8,497 bases of DNA, taken from an uncultured Bilophila sp. (GTDB lineage: Bacteria; Desulfobacterota; Desulfovibrionia; Desulfovibrionales; Desulfovibrionaceae). The notes below the pieces were generated by a model, which was not told where the DNA came from, did not search any database, and worked only from the letters and a program-made list of their open reading frames with translations. Numbering within the stretch: the first letter of the stretch is position 1; every line of letters begins with the position of its first letter. The stretch spans positions 1-8,497 of the forward strand of contig CAUHBW010000145.1 in assembly GCA_959604115.1 (NCBI GenBank), in the 5' to 3' direction. Made by a program: the position numbers and the translations under genes. Positions 5,434-8,497 of this stretch are shown piece by piece.

Positions 5434-5739
5434 ATGATAAACGATTATCTGAAAACGCCGCGAGATGTCCGCATGGAGCTGGCGGAGCGCGTGCGGGCCG
5501 AGCGCCTCCGTCAGAACATGACGCAGGAGGAGCTTGCCGGCCGTGCGGGCGTCAGCCTGTCCACGCTCAGACGGTTCGAGCGTACCGGAGACATTTCCCT
5601 GAAAGTCTTCGTCGAAATGGCGTTCGTGCTGCGCAGGATGGACGGTTTCGAGGCCCTTTTCTCCAAGCCGCCGGTGCGAAGCCTCTTTGAGCCTCGGCCC
5701 GTCGAACGGAAGCGAGCGAGGAAGACACATGCGTCTTAA
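5434..5739 (+). CDS. hipB: HipB-type antitoxin, Xre-family HTH protein
   Basis: A 101-aa protein with an Xre/Cro helix-turn-helix at residues about 16-70: RVRAERLRQNMTQEELAGRAGV, then SLSTLRRFERTG as the recognition-helix region. It is encoded directly before hipA and its 3' end overlaps the hipA start by 11 bp. It would neutralise the HipA kinase by complex formation and repress the operon. The tail is Arg-rich (residues 82-98). The chosen ATG has TGAGG 11 nt upstream, a longer spacing than ideal. GATAA and TTATC (5436-5440 and 5445-5449) form a short inverted repeat over the start codon and could be an operator. Other Xre regulators look similar; the hipA neighbour decides the call. Confidence 0.87.
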   Translation: MINDYLKTPRDVRMELAERVRAERLRQNMTQEELAGRAGVSLSTLRRFERTGDISLKVFVEMAFVLRRMDGFEALFSKPPVRSLFEPRPVERKRARKTHAS

Positions 5740-6898
5740 CGTCTTTTTGCATACGCGCGGCGAACGGCTGCCCGTCGGCGTTCTGGATGAGCCGGATGGC
5801 GAGATTCTCTTTGAATACGATCGGGAATTTCTCGGTTCGGGGATCGAGCTGTCCCCCTTCATGCTTCCGCTGCGCGCGGGGGTGTTCGCGGATCGGAAAC
5901 GCACGTTTGACGGCCTGTTCGGCGTCTTCAACGACAGCCTTCCGGACGGTTGGGGGCTGCTCCTGCTGGACAGGCTGCTGCTTGGGCGCGGCATCCCCTT
6001 GAGCCGCATCACGCCGTTGTCGCGCCTCTCTCTCGTGGGCGTCGACGGCATGGGCGCGCTGGAGTATGAACCGGCGACGGAACTCCCGGAACGGCTTCCC
6101 GAACGCATCGATCTCGACGGCGTGGCTGAAGAGGCGTGGCGGACGTTGAACGAGGAGCCGCGTCCCGTGGAGGCGTTGCGGACGCTCATGGCTCTGAACG
6201 GGTCGTCTTGCGGAGCCAGACCGAAGATCCTCGTCCGCGTGTCGTCGGACGGAAGGCGTATCGTTCCGGAGAGTTCGCCGGACGCCGACTGCGAACCGTG
6301 GCTGATCAAGTTTCCCGCGCGGCACGATTCCCCGTCCATCGGCAGGCAGGAATACGCCTGCTCCATCGCCGCCCGGAGGGCCGGGATCGAGATGCCGGAA
6401 ACCAGACTGTTTTTCGGAAAGGATACGGCGTACTTCGGAATCCGGCGTTTCGACCGCGCCCCGGACGGCGGAAAGGTGCATGTCCATACGGCATGCGGCC
6501 TTGTGCATGCGTCGCACCGTTACCCTTCCCTTGATTATGAAAACCTGTTCCGTCTCGGAAAAACGCTGACCATGAACGCCGAAGACGTCGAAAAGCTGGT
6601 CCGCCTCATGATCTTCAACGTGCGCATGGGCAATCAGGACGACCACTCGAAGAATTTTTCCTTCATGCTGACGGAACGGGGATGGCGCTTTGCCCCGGCC
6701 TACGATCTCACCCCGTCGCGCGGCGTCGGCGGCGAACAGACCTGCACGGTCAACGGCAAGGGACGCGAGATTACGGAAAAGGATTTCATGGCAGCGGCAG
6801 CCATCGCGGATGTCCCCCCGCGCACCGTGCGAAGGATCATGGAACAGGTGGACGACGCCGTAGCGGCCTTTCCGAAGATTCTTGAAGAACTGGAGTAG
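5729..6898 (+). CDS. hipA: HipA-family serine/threonine kinase toxin
   Basis: A 389-aa kinase of the HipA toxin family. E. coli HipA phosphorylates glutamyl-tRNA synthetase, stalling translation and promoting persistence; the target here is not known. The N-terminal HipA subdomain covers residues about 1-120, with FDGLFGVFNDSLPDGWG at 60-76. A Gly-rich loop, GSSCGARPK (158-166), corresponds to the regulatory/ATP loop. WLIKF (Lys194) is the probable ATP-binding lysine. GNQDDHSKNFSF (301-312) supplies catalytic Asp304 and Asn309, and PAYDLTPS (323-330) supplies metal-binding Asp326. All key residues appear intact, so the kinase is probably active. I start at the ATG at 5729, which has GAGGAA just upstream and overlaps the end of hipB. 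An earlier in-frame ATG at 5687 adds 14 residues that do not fit the family. E. coli HipA is about 440 aa; the length here is within the family range. Confidence 0.93.
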   Translation: MRLNVFLHTRGERLPVGVLDEPDGEILFEYDREFLGSGIELSPFMLPLRAGVFADRKRTFDGLFGVFNDSLPDGWGLLLLDRLLLGRGIPLSRITPLSRLSLVGVDGMGALEYEPATELPERLPERIDLDGVAEEAWRTLNEEPRPVEALRTLMALNGSSCGARPKILVRVSSDGRRIVPESSPDADCEPWLIKFPARHDSPSIGRQEYACSIAARRAGIEMPETRLFFGKDTAYFGIRRFDRAPDGGKVHVHTACGLVHASHRYPSLDYENLFRLGKTLTMNAEDVEKLVRLMIFNVRMGNQDDHSKNFSFMLTERGWRFAPAYDLTPSRGVGGEQTCTVNGKGREITEKDFMAAAAIADVPPRTVRRIMEQVDDAVAAFPKILEELE

Positions 6899-6950
6899 GT
6901 TGTGATGATTGAGGTTCCCTGAAAAAATCAGAAAACGCAATCGGAAAACA

Positions 6951-6995
6951 AAAAGCCCCGCCCCTCCGATGAAGGAAGAGCGGGGTTGTTTTATG
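6951..6995. terminator. Bidirectional intrinsic terminator between hipA and the RTX gene
   Basis: CCCCGC (6956-6961) pairs with GCGGGG (6980-6985). An A-tract lies to the left and TTGTTTT to the right, so the stem can extend and each strand carries a U-rich tail. It sits between the converging hipA and RTX-like genes and probably ends transcription from both sides. Confidence 0.75.
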
Positions 6996-7013
6996 AGGCT
7001 AGGTTAAAGAGAT

Positions 7014-8497
7014 TTAGGCAAAGTTGGCTTCAACAGCATCACTTTCAGCAGTGTTTACCGTACCAACTAGATGGATTTCATCTGTGGCAATTTTTCCATC
7101 ACTATTGGCATCAAGGACAAAGTACATATTGGAGGTGTCATTCGCCCCAGTATCAGTACCGTCCATAACGAAGAACAGCTTCTGACCAGCAGAGATCTTA
7201 ACGGTATTAGAACCACTCACGTCAGTGCCAAAAGTAATACCCTTGAAATCTTCAGCATCGGTCACGACAACCACAGCCTTTCCAGTAGCATCGATCCCAT
7301 CAGCGACAGTGTTATCAGAGCTAAGCTTGCCAGACGTTTCGCCTACCACCTGGCTTACCATCAGCTTGTCACCGTCAGCTCCCCACTTGAAGCCCGTGAT
7401 GCTATCGTCCTTGTAGAAGTCAGCATTGAACTTTTCGTTGGGCCCGTCAGAAGATTCGGTATTGTTCTGGAAACGGATAGTCGTGGTAGCGTGTCCGTCA
7501 GCCAGAGTGATGACATCCTTGCCCTGACCTCCGACGATCGTGGCGGAAGCATCCTTAGCAACGTTGATCTTGAAGCCTTCGGTTTCCTCATTCAGAAGGA
7601 GTTTGCCCATAACGGAGTCAACGGCGATGTTTTCAATGTTATTGAGGGCACCTTCAGAAGAGAAGTTAGGTGTACCAGAGCTCACCGTAATATGCAGCGT
7701 GTCATCACCAGCACCGCCGTCAAGCTTAACGGTACCGGCCCAAGTCGCAGCGAGGGCAAGATTGAACGTATCATCTCCCGCACCGGCATCAATGGAAGCG
7801 AATTCCGTTCCGACGGTCAGGGTGTCAGCCTTGGCGGTGCCTACGAACTTGTAGGTCAGATTGGCGCCCTCAACGGCAGTGTCGTTGAGGGCATTATTGG
7901 TGTCATCGACATTGACGGTGAGGCCCGTAGCAGTAGCGGAAGCGTCAATGACGATTTCAGCTTTGCCCTCGGCTTTGTCATCAGCCATGGCGAGGACAAT
8001 CTTGTTGGCATCCTTGCCGTCGATGTCATCGTACTTCAGCGTAGTCGTGACGACATCGGCATCGGTTTTGGCTTCAGAATCAGCAGCTTTGGCGCCGAAC
8101 GCAACCTTGGCGGTGACGGCGCTTGCACCCTTGACCAGGCCGTCCGCACCGGCGACGGTGTTGGCGAGAGTATCAGCGATCGCATACGCCGTTTCAGAAC
8201 CGGTGAGCACGGTCGTGCTGGCTCCAGCAAGAGCGGCAACGGTATCAACCAGATTATACTTGGCGGTGCTGGTGATGGCCGGGGTAGCGCCAGCGAGAAG
8301 AGCGGCAAGACCCGCCTGCTCTTCGACAGTCACAGTCACGGTATCCGTCGCGTCGGTGATGAAATACTTTTCAGCCAGATTTCCGTCCCTCTGGGCTTTC
8401 AGGGCCAGCTCCAGCGTATCGTAGGTCTGAACACCGGTAAAAGGATCAAAGCTGGAATCAGCCGCTTCCGGGGTATTAGCCTTGATGGCAGCTTCAA
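7014..8497 (-). CDS. RTX/EF-hand secreted or surface protein, C-terminal part (N-terminus outside the window)
   Basis: The frame is open from the right edge to the TAA at 7014-7016, giving about 494 residues. A GTG at 8339 is internal and not a credible start, because the reading frame continues upstream without a stop. The protein is acidic, Ala/Thr/Asp-rich and nearly Cys-free. The upstream part has three loosely repeated stretches of the form Y-x-I/L-x-DT...AL...GA (for example YNLVDTVAALAGA, YAIADTLANTVAGA). The middle has RTX-like calcium-binding nonapeptides: IDAGAGDDTFNL, LDGGAGDDTLHI and IVGGQGKDVITL. These are followed by DSITGFKWGADGDKLMV, the usual C-terminal cap of RTX proteins. 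Near the end is a canonical EF-hand loop. This points to type I secretion and calcium-dependent folding, as an adhesin, S-layer-like or biofilm protein. GC and codon use are clearly lower than in the flanking genes. No secretion genes are in view. Confidence 0.85.
   Translation of the reverse strand, partial: EAAIKANTPEAADSSFDPFTGVQTYDTLELALKAQRDGNLAEKYFITDATDTVTVTVEEQAGLAALLAGATPAITSTAKYNLVDTVAALAGASTTVLTGSETAYAIADTLANTVAGADGLVKGASAVTAKVAFGAKAADSEAKTDADVVTTTLKYDDIDGKDANKIVLAMADDKAEGKAEIVIDASATATGLTVNVDDTNNALNDTAVEGANLTYKFVGTAKADTLTVGTEFASIDAGAGDDTFNLALAATWAGTVKLDGGAGDDTLHITVSSGTPNFSSEGALNNIENIAVDSVMGKLLLNEETEGFKINVAKDASATIVGGQGKDVITLADGHATTTIRFQNNTESSDGPNEKFNADFYKDDSITGFKWGADGDKLMVSQVVGETSGKLSSDNTVADGIDATGKAVVVVTDAEDFKGITFGTDVSGSNTVKISAGQKLFFVMDGTDTGANDTSNMYFVLDANSDGKIATDEIHLVGTVNTAESDAVEANFA
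7077..7112 (-). other. EF-hand/dockerin-like calcium-binding loop in the RTX-like protein
   Basis: The encoded loop DANSDGKIATDE has Asp, Asn, Asp, Gly, Ile and Glu at the standard positions 1, 3, 5, 6, 8 and 12. It lies about 20 residues from the C-terminus, after the hydrophobic strand MYFVL. It is probably a second type of calcium site, separate from the RTX nonapeptides. Confidence 0.75.

Noticed and set aside
5567..6940. 457-aa - strand open frame opposite hipBA
   Set aside because: Antisense to a HipA gene with all catalytic motifs. His/Arg-rich composition is typical of a shadow frame. The equal length to the winged-helix protein is coincidental.
7861..8424. 187-aa + strand open frame rich in Ala/Ser/Val
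   Set aside because: It is the antisense of the Ala/Thr-rich part of the RTX-like protein, where strand-complement codons stay open.

Overview
The window looks like a GC-rich bacterial chromosome segment, or a large plasmid. A member of the Desulfovibrionaceae or a related sulfate reducer is my best guess. This rests on the protein style (TRAP permeases, a type I secreted RTX-like surface protein, HU and HipA variants) and base composition. No rRNA, tRNA or other marker is present to confirm it.

Layout. (1) 1-1950: the permease half of a TRAP uptake operon on the + strand, dctQ then dctM. A perfect 34-nt stem-loop precedes it and a perfect 18-bp stem-loop follows it. The solute-binding protein gene is not in view. 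(2) 1950-2300: about 350 bp with no convincing gene, only small hairpins. (3) 2301-5107: three genes on the - strand. Transcription order is a ParA/Soj-type ATPase, a 457-aa winged-helix protein with a C-terminal coiled coil, then a 98-aa HU-family protein. (4) 5379-6898: a + strand hipB-hipA toxin-antitoxin pair with overlapping genes and a good sigma-70-like promoter. (5) 6951-6995: a two-way terminator. (6) 7014 to the right edge: the C-terminal part of an RTX/EF-hand secreted or surface protein on the - strand, visibly lower in GC than the rest.

The most unusual feature lies in region 3. A short motif, consensus CCCCGGwCAwTnA, recurs 24 times in one orientation at exactly 13-bp steps, in five arrays. 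Three arrays lie between the winged-helix gene and the HU gene. Two lie inside the coding sequence of the winged-helix gene, in its low-complexity N-terminal half. Most arrays end in a T-run. One extra inverted unit makes a perfect 12-bp stem followed by five Ts. A candidate DnaA box and an 11-bp inverted repeat sit at the HU promoter beside the arrays.

My reading is that parA, the winged-helix gene, the 13-bp arrays and the HU gene form a plasmid-type replication or partition module. The winged-helix protein would be the initiator or centromere-binding protein, and its target sites would be partly embedded in its own gene. The adjacent hipBA pair fits a stability island. This is inference. 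The sequence directly shows the arrays, their exact spacing, the tight parA/winged-helix coupling and the gene order.
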